Shown here piece after piece: positions 48,612 to 61,156 of a DNA stretch of 64,000 nucleotides. The DNA is taken from the NCBI GenBank assembly GCA_965153455.1, contig OZ234502.1, forward strand, positions 10,013,495 to 10,077,494, written 5' to 3'. Within the stretch, counting starts at the first letter, position 1. The number at the start of each line of letters is the position of its first letter. A model generated the notes under the pieces. That model saw only the letters and a list, made by a program, of their open reading frames with translations, was not told the DNA's origin and made no database searches. The stretch is from Sphagnum compactum. Its lineage: Eukaryota > Bryophyta > Sphagnopsida > Sphagnales. The translations under genes and the position numbers were made by a program.

Positions 48612-48738
48612 AAATTTTATGTTAAGTTTAACAACATTCACTTAATATTAAACAATCACCCATTTAACATTGGCTGCCACCTAAAATGTCACCTAAGTTT
48701 TCGCTTCACATTGACTTTACATTAGGTGTGAATGAACC

Positions 48739-50256
48739 TTATAACTAATCAAAAGTGACAACCCTATAATATAATCAACTACTTGCTTTAACCCAAAGAA
48801 AAAGAAAACAAGCATTTGGAATTCCACCAAATTTATTATTAAGAAAATAATTTCTTTTTTTCTTTGGTTTCTTTTTTTAATCAAGTTTATTATTAGAAAA
48901 AGTTTATGTTTTTCTTATCATGTTTTCATATTTATTATCAAAGATAATTATCATTTAAAGAAAAAGAAAAAGAAAAATCTTAATGCCATCACCACCCTCA
49001 CCCTCAAATTTATTAATAAGAAAATGTAGACCTGAATTTTTTTTGTTTCTTACACTAACAAAGATTTCTATCCTTTACTCTAGAAAAATAAATTAAAATA
49101 ATGAAATTAAAATGATTTTTTTTGTAATAAAGCAAATGAAGAATCAAACCTCGGATAAAACCAATTTAGGGGTTGGTTCAAATCTTTTAATTATGGCTAC
49201 ACATTGAAAACCATCTCTAGTAATTTGGTGAATTTTACTCTTTTTTTTTTCCTCACCTTAGCCAATGAGGAAACCTTCCAAAATCACTTATTTATTTATT
49301 TAGTTTAAAATAAAGGCTGGAACTTTTTCAACACCAATTACATTAATTGTAAACATGTTGAGATTTCAATCCAAAATTATTTGGAACAACAAAAAGTTGT
49401 AAAGGAAATAAGAGAATCTTTTGGCATGTTCCAAAATATTCCAATATCCAACATGGAATGTTCAAATTTAATTAATTATTGGAGGGATATTTGTTGAAGC
49501 TACCCAAGTAGGTTGTTGCAACAATTTTTTTGTTTTGGAACTTTTCGATATGTAACCAAAAGTCCAAAGGCCAAAAATCCAAAAGTACAATGGTTTTTTT
49601 TTGTTTTCGGGGTAACATGTTCTTCGAATATGATGGCACTTTTGGATGCAGGATAGTCGGCTAAGTTACAGACCCCAAAGATTGATGGACAATGATGAAT
49701 TCTGTGCACAAATCAATGTGTAAACTTCATCTCAGCCTCTACCCTCCCTTACACAACCTTTGTAGGGTAGGCAGGCTGGTGTCCAAACACTTAAGGTAGG
49801 GTTTGATCCAGTGTTGGGCGGGTATCAGAAAAAAAAGGTGAGAATCAAACAGGGTTTCTAACCGGTTCTCAATTTGAATCTTTCATGGTATCACATTGAG
49901 TGATATCCTTTATGAAACCCAGCTGCAAGGTTTTACATAATGTGAGACCTGGGCCTTTGAAACCTTGATTAAATGTGTTTTAAATTTTATTGAAACCTGA
50001 AAAAGTATTAAAAAAATCGAGGACAAGGTTTCAAAGTTTAGAATTTATTAGGGGTTAGTAGGGTTTAGTTAGTGTTTAGTCAGTAGTTAGTTTAGGGTTT
50101 AGTCAAGTTTAAGTTTAATAAACAAGCGGCGTCCTTTGCTGCTTACTCTAAAATAAGTGTTTTAGAACATTTTGTTCATTGTGTGTGGTTTTTTTTGGAT
50201 TTTTTCTTTGTTTTTTGCTTAGATTAATTCACTTTATTAGTTCCATTACTGAGTAG
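48739..50256. other. Intergenic, AT-rich
   Basis: Homopolymer-rich, with A-rich tracts near 48,960 and T-rich tracts near 48,860 and 49,240. The stretch 49,880-50,100 has GTTTAG-type words (TTAGTTAGTGTTTAGTCAG) but no gene. No open frame with recognisable content. Confidence 0.5.
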
Positions 50257-50259
50257 TTG

Positions 50260-50650
50260 GTTTGCTTTAGTCCTTACTCGAGCTCTTGTTCGACATTGTT
50301 GTTTTATTGTTCTTTTTGCTCGACATTACTATTTTATTTTTCTTGCTCGACATTGTTGTTCTGTTTTTTTTTGCTTAATGTTGTTGCTCTTTTTGCTCAA
50401 GATGCTGTTATGCTTTTCTTGTTTGACATTGATGTTTTGCTCCTTTTGTTCAATGTTGCTGCTCTTGCTTGATGTCGTTTTTTTTTGCTCGACATTGTTG
50501 CTTTGTTGCTCTTGTTCAACATCACTACTCCTCTTGCTCCATGCTACTACTTTGTTGCTTTTGTTCGAAGTTGTTGTTCCTTTTAATACACACTGTTGTT
50601 CTACTCCTTTTGTTTGACATTGTTGCTCCTTGTTCGTTTAGGTATCTCTT
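50260..50650 (+). repeat. Degenerate minisatellite rich in GACATTGTTG
   Basis: The phrase GCTCGACATTGTTGTT and variants (TTCGACATTG, GCTCGACATTA, TTTGACATTG, TTCAACATCA) recur about a dozen times at 25-40 bp intervals, joined by TTTTGCTCTT-type spacers. Frames through it on both strands are repeat translations (Cys/Leu/Phe-rich on +, Glu/Gln/Asn-rich on -). Confidence 0.6.
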
Positions 50651-52294
50651 TACTATGCCTGTGATTTTGTTACTCCTTATTCTTTTTGTTTGATGCTTTT
50701 GCTTTTGTTCCTTTTGTTTCAAATTGGTATTTCTCCCTTTAGTTTTTTGCAAGTGTGGGAAGAGCTATCCAAATTTGAATTCTTCAAGCTAGACTTTAAA
50801 GGTGAGATTTTATTTTTCAATCTTTGTGTGTTGATGAATTTTAAAAATTATCCATGTTTTTGAGAAATTGTGGTTAACAATGTGTTTGTTTGTTATGTGC
50901 AAGAATTATTTGAACATCATACATTTAATTTTACACATTGCATTTCATTTGCACAATTGCATTATGTATTTTGTCAGCACATTACATCTTTAAAAAAAAT
51001 AAAATTATGCAATTTTGTTATTTTTTAACATTAAAATTTAACATTTGAGATAATAAAATTTGTAATAACCAATATGCGAAAATTGGCTTTGAAAATTGAT
51101 TGGTATCAAATGTTTAAGAACGTGCTTTGAAGTCAAGATGAAATTATTTTTTGCAAATTTTTGAAACCATCCTTGGGTCTTTAATAAATGAAAATAAGAT
51201 TTTAAAAAAGAGCCAAGTCAAGTATTTCAAAACATTAAAATACCCAGACCTGGTGGTTCTCAGAAAATTAGAGAACCACCCAACATTAGTTTGATTGCTG
51301 TTTTTACAAGAGGGCCCCATTGTTTATGGCGTCCAAATAGGAGATGGAGCCCTTCTCTTGGTGCATCTATCGCATTAAAAATCAACAAAAATGAAGTAGA
51401 GGCACGAAAGTTACAATCCCCCAAGTAGGGGGGGCGGGCGGGCGGGCGGGTGGGAGGGGAGGGTCATTTTTAAAAAAATTCTTGATCAAAAAGAGCTCAT
51501 AGCCTATTTTCAAACCCTTAAAAAAAGTCCTTAAATAACTCTTTAAAAACTTAAAATAACTCAAAAACTCTTTAAAAACTCTGTTGCTTTTAGAGTTACA
51601 AGATGATCGTAGAGCTCAAGGTGACAATTTCAGAGCAGTTTAAATCACTCAATTTGAATGAAAAACCAAAAGAAAGTTATGCACCAGTGAAGTAGGAGGG
51701 GTCAAAATGAAAAAAACTCATTTTGCTATTGAAAAAACATAGTTTCTTTACTGCTCTTTTTTGGCTGCTCCTTTGGCTTTGCATTTCAAAGATGATTTTG
51801 TAAAGCTTGAGAAGGCCCTCCTTTAACATTGTAAATCACTCAAAATGGAGAAGAATTAAGAAAGACCTGCCAGAGTGCTCCAGGATGGGCCGGTCTACCC
51901 TAGCATTTGTAGAGCAACAACATTTAGAGCATTTTTTGTACAACATTTATAGCAAGTTTTGTGCAAAGTTGATAATGCACCAATGTTCATTGTGGTCCAT
52001 AAATCTGTTTGAACTTTGGGGTGGTTTATTGTACCCCCTATTTTATACATTTATAATAACCCCTCATAATGCCTAGCTGCTTTCATTTGGGTGTGGTGCA
52101 GCAGCCTAACTAAAGTGGACACACTATTATTAAAATCATAGCAACTCAGAAAATGTAGCATCCTCAAGTAAATAGGTACCCACACCAATGGAGTGGGTAA
52201 TAGTGTGGAGTAAAGCCTTCCGCAAGACAAATTGAAAGTAAAAAAATCTAAGAATCTCACTATATGGTACGGTGGCCATCCACTAGGAACTTAT
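50651..52294. other. Intergenic with a G-rich run
   Basis: Contains a G-rich run at 51,428-51,463 made of G7, then several GGGC units and further G3-G4 blocks. Nearby text (51,540-51,560) repeats ACTCTTTAAAAACT. No gene is recognised. Confidence 0.5.
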
Positions 52295-52504
52295 GGTGTA
52301 TTCACACTTGATGTTAAGTCAGTGTTACATGAAATCTAGGTGGCATCCTAGGTGGCACCCAATGTTAAATGGACGGTAGCTTAATGTCAAGTGAATGTTA
52401 ACTTAACATAAAATGTTCATGGTAAATAGGTGTAAGTTCTAAATGACTAGCATGGTGTTAGGGGACTCAACACTAGAGTCCCTAACACCAAGTGTGAATG
52501 CACC
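52295..52504 (+). mobile_element. MITE copy 2 (~210 bp)
   Basis: Starts GGTGTATTCACACTTGATGT and ends CACCAAGTGTGAATGCACC, giving inverted ends of about 20 bp. The interior shares CTAGGTGGCATCCTAGGTGG and CACTAGAGTCCCTAACACCA with the other copies. No coding capacity. TTA occurs one base outside both ends and may be a 3-bp duplication. Confidence 0.75.
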
Positions 52505-52979
52505 TTTACTATCTAAATGTGGGTTTTTTTTTTAAAAGGAAGAAAGCTGGAAATTTGCACAAATCTTTCCCAAAAAAAAAATGATGATTTCATAGGTCTA
52601 GAGCGACAAATGTGGCAAATTTTATGGAATTTTTTTTAAGAAAAATCCTTTGAACCATGTTGCTAGGCCCTAAATTTTTTCGCAAAATTAGTTATCTCAC
52701 AACCTATATGGGTGAGCCAAAGCTAAGCACTTATGTATGATTTTATTGGTTCGATGAATACCTCCAATTTTGGCAAGGTGAAGAGGATATTAAAGGTATT
52801 CTTAGAGAAATCCTTACTTGGGGGCCCTAACTCTGATACTCACTCATCTCCATTCTGAACTATACATGAAGTCAATCCATCAAAGTGAAAATCACTCCTT
52901 CATAACTAAGGATTGAACTCTCAAAAATGATCATCACAGCATTTTTAAAACTAGATTACAAGCTACCTAACTTATGGTC

Positions 52980-55000
52980 ACATAGACTATAATACTACTT
53001 AGGTGGGAGCTAACTAGGGTTAGGGCTCACCTCCCTATTTTTCAATAGGTTATCTATTTATCTATCTAACCTACCTACCTATTTACCCATGAGAAACCTA
53101 TCTATCTACTCACAAGTGGACTCTATACCTATGTTTACCTACCCATGGGCTATCTACTTATTCAGGGTACCTATTCAGGATATTTAAGAATGTTGGGTAG
53201 TTCTCAGGAATTGGGTTAAAGTACAATCTTGATTGTTTTATTTTCAGTTTGCTTGGGGGGGGGGGGGGATGGTATCTAAGGTCCTATGGTTTTTCAAAAG
53301 TTTCCTAGGCAAAAAGAATTTTTAAGAAGCTTGATGTACTTCTAGTGATTCAAAGGAGGCTGAATATTAGAGGAAGGATTCTTTGTTTATGGTGTCCAAA
53401 AAGAAATTAAAGCTCTGATTTTGGCTCATCCAAGGCATTAAAAATCATCAAAAATGAATCAAAAATGAAAAAATTATGGTCCCCAAAAGTAGAGGTGTCA
53501 AAAGGTCAAAAAGGAAAATGTCAAAACATTTAAAAGTGGGTAACCGTTCCTTGGAAGTTGTTCCATTGCTTTTGGTGTTTGGTGTTCAAAGATGATTTCC
53601 AAAGCTTAAGTTGGTACTCTCGTAACATTTTAGATTACTTAAAACAAATAAGAAATGAGAAGTTATGAGCTTTAGAAGTAAGAGAGTCTAATAGAAAAAA
53701 AATACGTCTTGTAATTTGGAAAAACTTATTTTACTTTGTTATTCTTTTTTTTTGTAGTACAAAAATGTTTTGTATAATTTTGAACTTCAATTGTGGAGAT
53801 TCGCCTTTGAAAACCAACATTCTCACATTTGGGAGAATTGTTTTTGTGAAAACCAAATGTATTCATGTATTAAAACAACTGAAACCCTAGCTGATTTTTT
53901 TTTCAAAATAATCATGTCAGTTTTGAAATTATGTTTCCTAAATTGAAATTTATGGTTTTCATTTTTTAAAATGAAAACCACCCAACATTGGTATTTACTT
54001 GCCTACTTACCCATCTACATATCATGACGATGAAAAGCCTACATGGGGAATTACATTAGGTTTGTTTAGGGACTACCGAAGAGCCTACCTAAGTTATGGG
54101 GTATTAGGTGTTGCGTAAGAAGCTACATAGGATTTGCCTTGGGAGTTATAAGTTACAAGATTATTAGGGTTATTTAAGGGAGCTATTTAAGTGACCTAGG
54201 AAGCTATTTAATAATCACCTAAAGGCCATCTAAAACTTACCTAGGTTATCTTCTATTTAAAATGAGGAGCGCTACCAAAAGCCAACATAGAAACTTACAT
54301 AAAAGTTATTTAGGATGTGACATAGATGTTGCTTAAGGACCTACCTAAGTTATGAGATCCTTAAAGATTTTTTAAAGGCCTATTTAAGGTTTACATAAGA
54401 ATTATGACATCAACCTTAAATAACTCTTATATAACCCCTTATGCAGGCTTTATGTAACCCCCTTTTACATTATGAATCAACTTTAAGTAATCATTTAAAA
54501 CCATGGCTATTCATTAATGTAAGAAATCCCTATCTAGTTCCATAAATAGGTTTATCTTATATAAGCCCCTTATGTAGCTCCTACCTAAGTAAGCCCAAAG
54601 GGGGCTAGATAAGGGGTTAGATATAAGATATCTTATAGGCCACTACTATATAGTAGGGGCTACATAAGTGGTTATATATAGTAACTACATATATGTAGAT
54701 GCTACATAAGGGGCTAGATATAAGATACATATACAGCCCTTTATTTAGCCCATAACTTAAATAGGTCACTAATAGGTCCTATGTGATCTTTTAAATTATT
54801 TTTAGGTATCTCATAACCTAAGTAAGCCCAAGGATGTCTCCTTAAATAATCACTAAGTAACCTTTTAAGCAGCAACCCGTTCTATTTGTGTTTTCCCTTC
54901 ATTGATTGATGATACACAAAGTAGGTCCCACATCAGATGTGGTTCCTATTTTTTTACAATTGTAGTAGGAGTATTTAACATTAGGGCTCTCAATGTAGCC
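52980..55000. repeat. Degenerate word-rich tract (CCTAAGTAA-like)
   Basis: Short words such as CTACCTAAGTTATG, ACCTAAGTAAGCCC, TAAGGGGCTAGATATAAGAT and CTATCTATCTAACCTACCTA recur on both strands at irregular spacing, heaviest in 53,050-53,170 and 54,000-54,860. A G14 homopolymer lies at 53,255-53,268. It looks like an old satellite or simple-repeat field that has decayed; 58,930-59,230 has the same vocabulary. Confidence 0.4.
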
Positions 55001-55129
55001 AACAAAATGTGTAGTGGTTTGAATTCCTTGACATTCATATGAATGGATAAGGAACAACTTGCTATGATTTCCATGGTTTTAAATGGTAAAACATAACTAA
55101 TTTTTCTAATTTTGATTGTTTTTCTTTGT

Positions 55130-57250
55130 AATTTAACACCTTTTTTGGCTTGTTAGATGACTGCATCCAATTAGGGTTCAAGGTGTATGGGACCAATCTC
55201 ATAAAAAGTTGAATGTTTTTTTTTAGGAAGAGATTTTGTGAACAAATCAACCCACATAAGTTTTGTAGTTACATACTCAAGTTTAATTTCATGTCTTTCA
55301 ACTTTTTCATGTAAGAAGTGGTAACAAAAAGAAATATGTTTAAAACATTCGTGAAATTTTGGATTCTTTACTAAAGCAATGCATGATAGGTTGTCGTAGT
55401 AGAGGATGTTAGCTCCTTGTTGTTGAAAATTGGTATCTTTGAATAATTGTTGTAATCACATAGATTCCGTAATAGCAATTATAACAACAATGTACTCAAA
55501 CTTGGTGGAAGAAAAAACAACATGAACTTGTTTATGACTTTGCTAAGGAATGGCCCCACCACCAAAGAAGAAGACATAACCACTAGTAAAGACCTCCTTG
55601 AATCTGGACCTCTTGCCCAATCTATGTCTATCCATCCATTCAATGTATTTAATCTCCAAAAAAATTTGTAGTTTTCCTTCCATACTTTGTGCATAATTTG
55701 TTTGTGGATTTTAGGTATCGAAGAACTCTTTTGATAGCTACCTAGTGGAGAGGTCTTAGATTAGACATAAATTGGGCTAAATGCCCTACTGAAAATGCAA
55801 GATCAAGTATAGTGCACACGATCAGGTGCGTAAGGCTCCCAATGGCATTTGCATAGTATATAAAATCCATCTCAACTTTTTCTACATCAGTTGTTGTTTG
55901 CATTGTGATTGATAAATGGATTTTAGCTTGTAAAGGGATACTCATAGGTTTACAATTTGACATATTAAACTTCTTGAGTACATTGTTGATATATTTTCTT
56001 GTGACAATTAAACCTCTTTTGTGAAATGGTTACATTTTAGTTGTATGCCAAGGCAATACTCCATATCCCCATTGTCGGTCATAACACATTTTTGAACAAG
56101 TAAAAGCTTGGAGTTCGTTAGGTATAAGAGTAATTTGAAACAAGAACCAAATCATTAGTATAAAGTCCAACATGGCTATAAATTGTTTTGATGATTACTT
56201 TAAGTATACATTGGAATTCGATGGACATTTAATGTAGCCTGTTTTCAACAATTGGTTGTTAAACCTTTCATACCAAACCTTAGGTGCTTGCTTTAGTCCA
56301 TAAATGGACTTTAGTAGTTTGCACACCTTATTTTCTTCTCCAAATTTCACATAATTTTTAGGTTGTTCAAGGTATATCTCTTGTAAATCATATGGGCATG
56401 AAGAAATGTGGTAGTCACATCCATTTGATGAATGTGAAATTCATGAGTTGCAACCAAAAAAATTAGAACTCACAAGGATGTCATTTTCACAACTATAGAA
56501 AATGTTTTGGAAAAATTTATTCCTTCACATTGAAAGAACCCTATCGCAATGAGTCTAGCTTTAAACTAAAAAATAATTCCATTTGAGTTGTACTTTTGCT
56601 TAAACAACCATTTACAACTCACAATTGATCTATTAGGTGGTGTTTCCACGAGTTTCCAAGTTTGATTATGAATAAGTGAATTGTATTCAATATCCATTAT
56701 TGCTTTCCATTGTGCATTGTGAGAACCTTCTAAAGCTTCAGCAATAGTGTTAGGGTTTACAACATGTCACATAAAAACGTAAGGAAAGAAATTTTCATTG
56801 TGAAATTTGGGATTCAACCATGTCCCCTTGTTTGCTCTTGTAGATATCCTCATGGTATGTAGGGAGTTTAATTATGGTACAACAACTTGTGATAGACTTG
56901 GATTTGTCGTCAAATATTTTGAAAGTCTTTGACTTGATATATTGTTTATCAATGAAAATTTTCATGTATGAAGAAAGATTGATGAATTGGGTGGTTTTTC
57001 AAGTTGTGTTGAACAACTTGGTTAGGGTTTGGAAGTAGTTGTTGATGTAGTTGGTTGTCTTAGGCACTTCATAATTGTCATTCTCATTGTTGACAAGTTG
57101 AGATGAGTCGTTTTCTAAAATTGCTCCCCTTATAGGTGGGAGAACAACATTTTCGTCAAAGGTAACATTTCGACTTATAGAAAATTTCTTTGTGATTATG
57201 TTATATAATCAATAGCCTTTCACTCCTTCAACTTTGCCAAGGTTGGACCA
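55130..57250 (-). mobile_element. Degenerate Copia retrotransposon pol fragment
   Basis: Reading down the minus strand from about 57,250: VKGY...ITKKFSISRNVTFDENVV (integrase-RT linker), WKLVETPP, LFKQKYNSNG, HQMDVTTTFLHA, YLEQPKNYV, VCKLLKSIYGLKQAPKVWYE (RT), DNGDMEYCLGIQLK, then RNase H: NCKPMSIPL, YANAIGSLTHLIVCTILDLA, FSVGHLAQFMSN, WIDIDWARG, and LFTKSLPKKK at the pol end near 55,190. Many stops and frame changes. LTRs are not seen, gag and protease are absent, and the YVDD-type motif is not readable (the LVLVS after it is). Confidence 0.85.
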
Positions 57251-59439
57251 TTATATATCATTTCCTTTTGGTTTTTTTACTCTTGACCTAAGTTTTGAAA
57301 GCATCGATGGGATCCAAATCATTCATTGAGTTGTTTGTGGTTGAAGCTATTAATGAAGATCTTGGGACGATATTTAGTCTCCTTATGTTTACAGATCATC
57401 ACTCGGCTTTTGTGAAGCTCTTGTTGTGTTATGCCTAGCACCCTGGCTATTTGTTTTGTAAAATGTTTCCTTTTTTATATATTTTACAGCATTACGTTGA
57501 GTTTAATATTCGTACCATAATTTCATTAAAAAATTTACTTAATGTGAAATCTTTTGGTGTTTTTATTAGTCATTTAGTTTGTTGTCAAGCCACACTTCTT
57601 GCTTCTTTGGGCAAATTCGACTTCCTTTCTATAGTTCGAATTGTAGCCCCTTCATTCTTAGGATCTTAGGCATTAATCATTCCTGCACTTATCATTCGTT
57701 TCCAATAGGGTGATCACCCTATTCTTCTGGATGTAATAACACATGTTGAGAGTAACATTTTCCTATTCTAGATGACATTACAAATATGCGAGCCTTGTTA
57801 CCACAGGTTTTCCACTCTCGAATCCCACCCTTTGAGAGTTTAATGGTTTAATTTTATCCCTAATTATGTTTTTTTGGCAAATTGCTTATATGAGTAGGAA
57901 TTTGCTAGGCTTTTAATAGACATTCCTTCAAATATCATGCGAACACATCTCCGTTCATGTGTAGGTCTAAGGGCAGGTGCTTAGTTAATAGTTCATCCTA
58001 CCACACCTATAGTTCGTTTATCGTTAGCCCACTTCCTTACAACACTACGTACCCATCTTGGCTTGCCACATCCTATAATTGCTCATCTTTCATGGTGTTA
58101 ATATGGTCATACCATTGATGATCTAAGTACCCATTTTCTTTAGTACCCCTCCGAAAATGAGCATAAAACAACCCATTTCGGCATATTGTTACAGTTATTA
58201 TTTTGGAGAGTGGAACACATGTTGAGAAGGAGGTTTCCCACCTTTTCCTTTGCCACACCCGATGACGAGTGGATATCTTTATCACTAGAGACAACTTCCA
58301 AACCTTGATGGACATCGTCATTATTGACTAAACTTGCACAAATATGGTGCAATGAACATCGACAACAACATCACATGAAATGATGATGGCTGTTAAAAAA
58401 AAACACGATCATATGTTGAGCGAGCACTGGGCGATGATTTCACTCCTTTTGTTATTGAGATGTACGGGTGTTTTCATTTTTGATTTGATTCATTTTTAAC
58501 CATTTGTGCACATACCATTATCGTGTGTCATCAACGGTCTTTTTTAGTTCCCTCAATGTTTGTTTCTTACTATTAACAATGTGTGTCCATAGCCTTGCAA
58601 TGTGCGTAAGCCATAACAATTATTCAAGAGGCTCTTACACTTGGTTAAGGTTATTCATCTCTTCCACACATCATAGCTAATACATTTTTGTCATTAGTTA
58701 ATTTGTGGCAAATGGCAACTTTTTCGTCTTAGGTCTTCTTTATTGTTGTTGTTTGTCATTTTGTAGCCATGAGTTTTCTTTGCATAAGGTCCTTACCTAT
58801 TTTTGTTGATTGTTTGTTTTGTTTATTCTTTGGGTTGTGTATACTTGTGTTCTCATTTGCCTTGTACTTTTGTTGGATAGGTTCCCATCCTTGATTTTTA
58901 TTTACATGTTTTTCTCTTCTAAATAAACCTTATGTAATTTTTTGTACAAATTTTTGATAACCTTTAAGTATTTCTTAGGTAAACTTTATGCAACCTTTAA
59001 AATAATACTTAAATATCCCATAATTTAGGTAGACATGACGAAGTTCATTAAATAATTTTTCAAAATCCCATAACCTATTTAAATTTTTAGGTGTCTCCCT
59101 AGATAATATTTAAATATCTCCTAACTTACAAAAAAATTTAAGAAATTTTCACCTAACTCTTTAAGTAGGTTTTGTGTAATTTCTTAAGTCCCCTTAGGTA
59201 TCCAAAACATAAATAAACCCCCAAGTAACATAAATAAACTCCCAGAAACACATGTAAGCGCAAGCAAAACATTGAGACATGAAAAAAAACTCAAATCACT
59301 TTGGGTTAAGGAATATTTTTGAACTTCCCTTGCTATTATCCATTCGTATCGCATCGCACAGTTTACTTTCACCTTAGCGTTGCATTTTCATATTGGTTTG
59401 ATTCAGCCCTCGGCATCTAGTTTTCTCACGTGTGAGTGG
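57251..59439. other. Intergenic, probably transposon-derived
   Basis: The base composition changes near 57,600, to more evenly mixed bases than the AT-rich flanks. Short frames near 57,450-57,670 and 58,070-58,350 are unrecognised and could be upstream parts of the transposon protein seen at 59.4-60.1 kb or of the Copia gag. 58,930-59,230 contains degenerate CCTAAGTA-like words. Confidence 0.35.
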
Positions 59440-60090
59440 GGACACGAGTTGGAGGTATTTGGCACGCACTTAGCTCATTGCCTATTTGGAGGTCAGTGGA
59501 TAACCACACATGATGCCATTTGAGACGTCATGTACGCTCTCGCCCAAGAGAATGGGCATGTTGTATAGAGAAAACAATGGTACACCCTTACGTCGGTAGT
59601 TCCATTATGAGTGGATCTTTACATGACCCGAAAGGACCAAGTTTTCATTGTCAATGTGGTGGTTACTAATTCAACGTGGGAGACAATGGCTTTGCATTTC
59701 ATTAGTCAACTAGCAATGCAGTTGTGGAACTTAGCACCATTGCTAAGATCCGCAAATATAGAGGGCTTCATGAGGGGTACTATTTATTTCGATGGCTATG
59801 GAGGTGCATGGTGCACTCCGGCATAATATGGATCATTTCATCAAGGAGTGTGCCTATCTTTTCCATGATAGACAATCGAGAGGTCATTTATCCCTATCTT
59901 TTTGCATTTAGTTTTTCAAGTAGTGTTAATATTGTTCTTCAATGTCCTTAAGCCTTTGCTGTAGAAAAGAAAATTGTGTTGACGAGTGATGCTTGTGCTA
60001 GACCTCCCATTACTATTAGATCTCACAATTTGCATGTACGTGGCATTAAAGTGGTTATGGGTGAGATAGTTTCGTACCATGACAGGGACT
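59440..60090 (+). pseudogene. Remnant of a plant transposon protein
   Basis: Split over frames: LAQENGHVV, DLYMTRKDQVFIVNVVVTNS, TWETMA, ELSTIAKIRKYRGLHEG, then SVNIVLQCP, AFAVE, KKIVL, DACARPPITIRSHNLHV, GEIVSYHDRD. I recall this order (YALTLGVSLRADLYMTREDQVFVADVVVTDPTWETVA...IAKIRKY.. LHEGHHFIPMAMEVHG...) from repeated proteins of seed-free plant and conifer genomes, usually annotated near retrotransposons, but I cannot name the superfamily. Frameshifts make it dead. Confidence 0.4.
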
Positions 60091-60395
60091 AGCTCTCTCC
60101 CCTTTTTTGATTCCTACAGGCTGTGCATCCTTTGGCCTTCCCTTACAACTCCCATTTGATGGTTCTGGCCATTGATCTTTTATTGGATTTTTGTGACGAT
60201 TTAATTTCCTTTGGCGTAGTTCCATCTTGCATTTTGACTATCGTCCTCAGTTTGAGGAGAACCTAGGGTTCTTCTCCTATATTTACTATCTTTGTTGATA
60301 AGTTTGTTATGTATTGAACTGAACCATAAAGTCACCTCGTCTCTGGGCTCTAGTTCGACTCTCAGATCCCTTTTTGATACCCAATTTGAGTGCAG

Positions 60396-60521
60396 CCCAA
60401 AAATGAGTGGAATTTGGTGCCAGATAATGAATTTGGACATCAGTTCACAAGATTTGCAGGATTTTATTCTGACAGTCTTGAATTTAATGAAGAGTATGAG
60501 CACACAGCGTTGAAGGCGCAG
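60396..60521 (+). other. Exon-like fragment with splice borders
   Basis: After TTTGAGTGCAG there are 42 open codons (PKNEWNLVPDNEFGHQFTRF, then AGFYSDSLEFNEEYEHTALK, AQ) followed by GTAAGGC. Residue make-up is typical of a globular protein and the borders are canonical. A possible next exon begins NDNQVHFT near 60,787 after CCAATGCAG. I cannot find the rest of a gene. It may be one exon of a host gene or a captured gene fragment. Confidence 0.3.
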
Positions 60522-61156
60522 GTAAGGCAAAATCCAAAAAACTGGGGGTGAAACTCGTGTGAGGAGTCAGGATCAGTTTAGGTGGAAAAAACAGTTTGGT
60601 GCCCTGGTTATCCTGTGTATTGTTTTGATCCTGACTTTTGATTTCATGGGGGCGTTACAACCCCAGTTTGGGGTACTTTACACAGAACTGCACGGTCTGA
60701 TTGCATTCGTCTGTTCTTTCTTTCTTTCAACTTTTGTAAGAAGACCCAATAGTGTCAGGAATGGGTTCTGTCCAGCCAATGCAGAATGACAATCAGGTGC
60801 ATTTTACGGTAATGTGGATTCTGCCCATAGTGCCCAATGTCATAAGTACTCTTCTACTATTAACTCCAATGGGTTTAGGTCCTAGGTTACTTGATTTCTC
60901 CTCTTAGGGCTCCCCCCCATTGTGGGTTTTGTGCTTTGGGGGTGTTTTCTTGTGTTTGGACAATCCATCTGTTTCAAAAACACAGGGTCAGAAGACCCAC
61001 CTTAAGGTAAAATCAAAACTAACCCACTATGTCACTAGTGTGTATTGTGCACCCTTAACCCTAATTCCTGGAATCAGTCAAATAAGGTCATCCCTATATA
61101 GGACAAAGGCTGTTTACAGCCCAATGCAATGAAGTTCCGTCATTAATGTTCCTTAA

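Larger units (their letters stand above)
48219..48738 (-). mobile_element. MITE copy 1 (~221 bp), interrupted by a nested element
   Basis: Ends GGTGCATTCACACTTGG... and ...AGGTGTGAATGAACC form imperfect terminal inverted repeats of about 20 bp. Relative to the copies at 52,295 and 61,157 it is reversed. Removing the 291-bp nested element and one 8-bp duplication leaves 221 bp, the same length as the 61,157 copy. Internal words GGACTC, AACATTGG, GTGCCACC and TAAGTGAATGTT (or complements) are shared. No coding capacity. A possible 3-bp TAT duplication lies one base outside each end, but this is weak. Confidence 0.75.
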
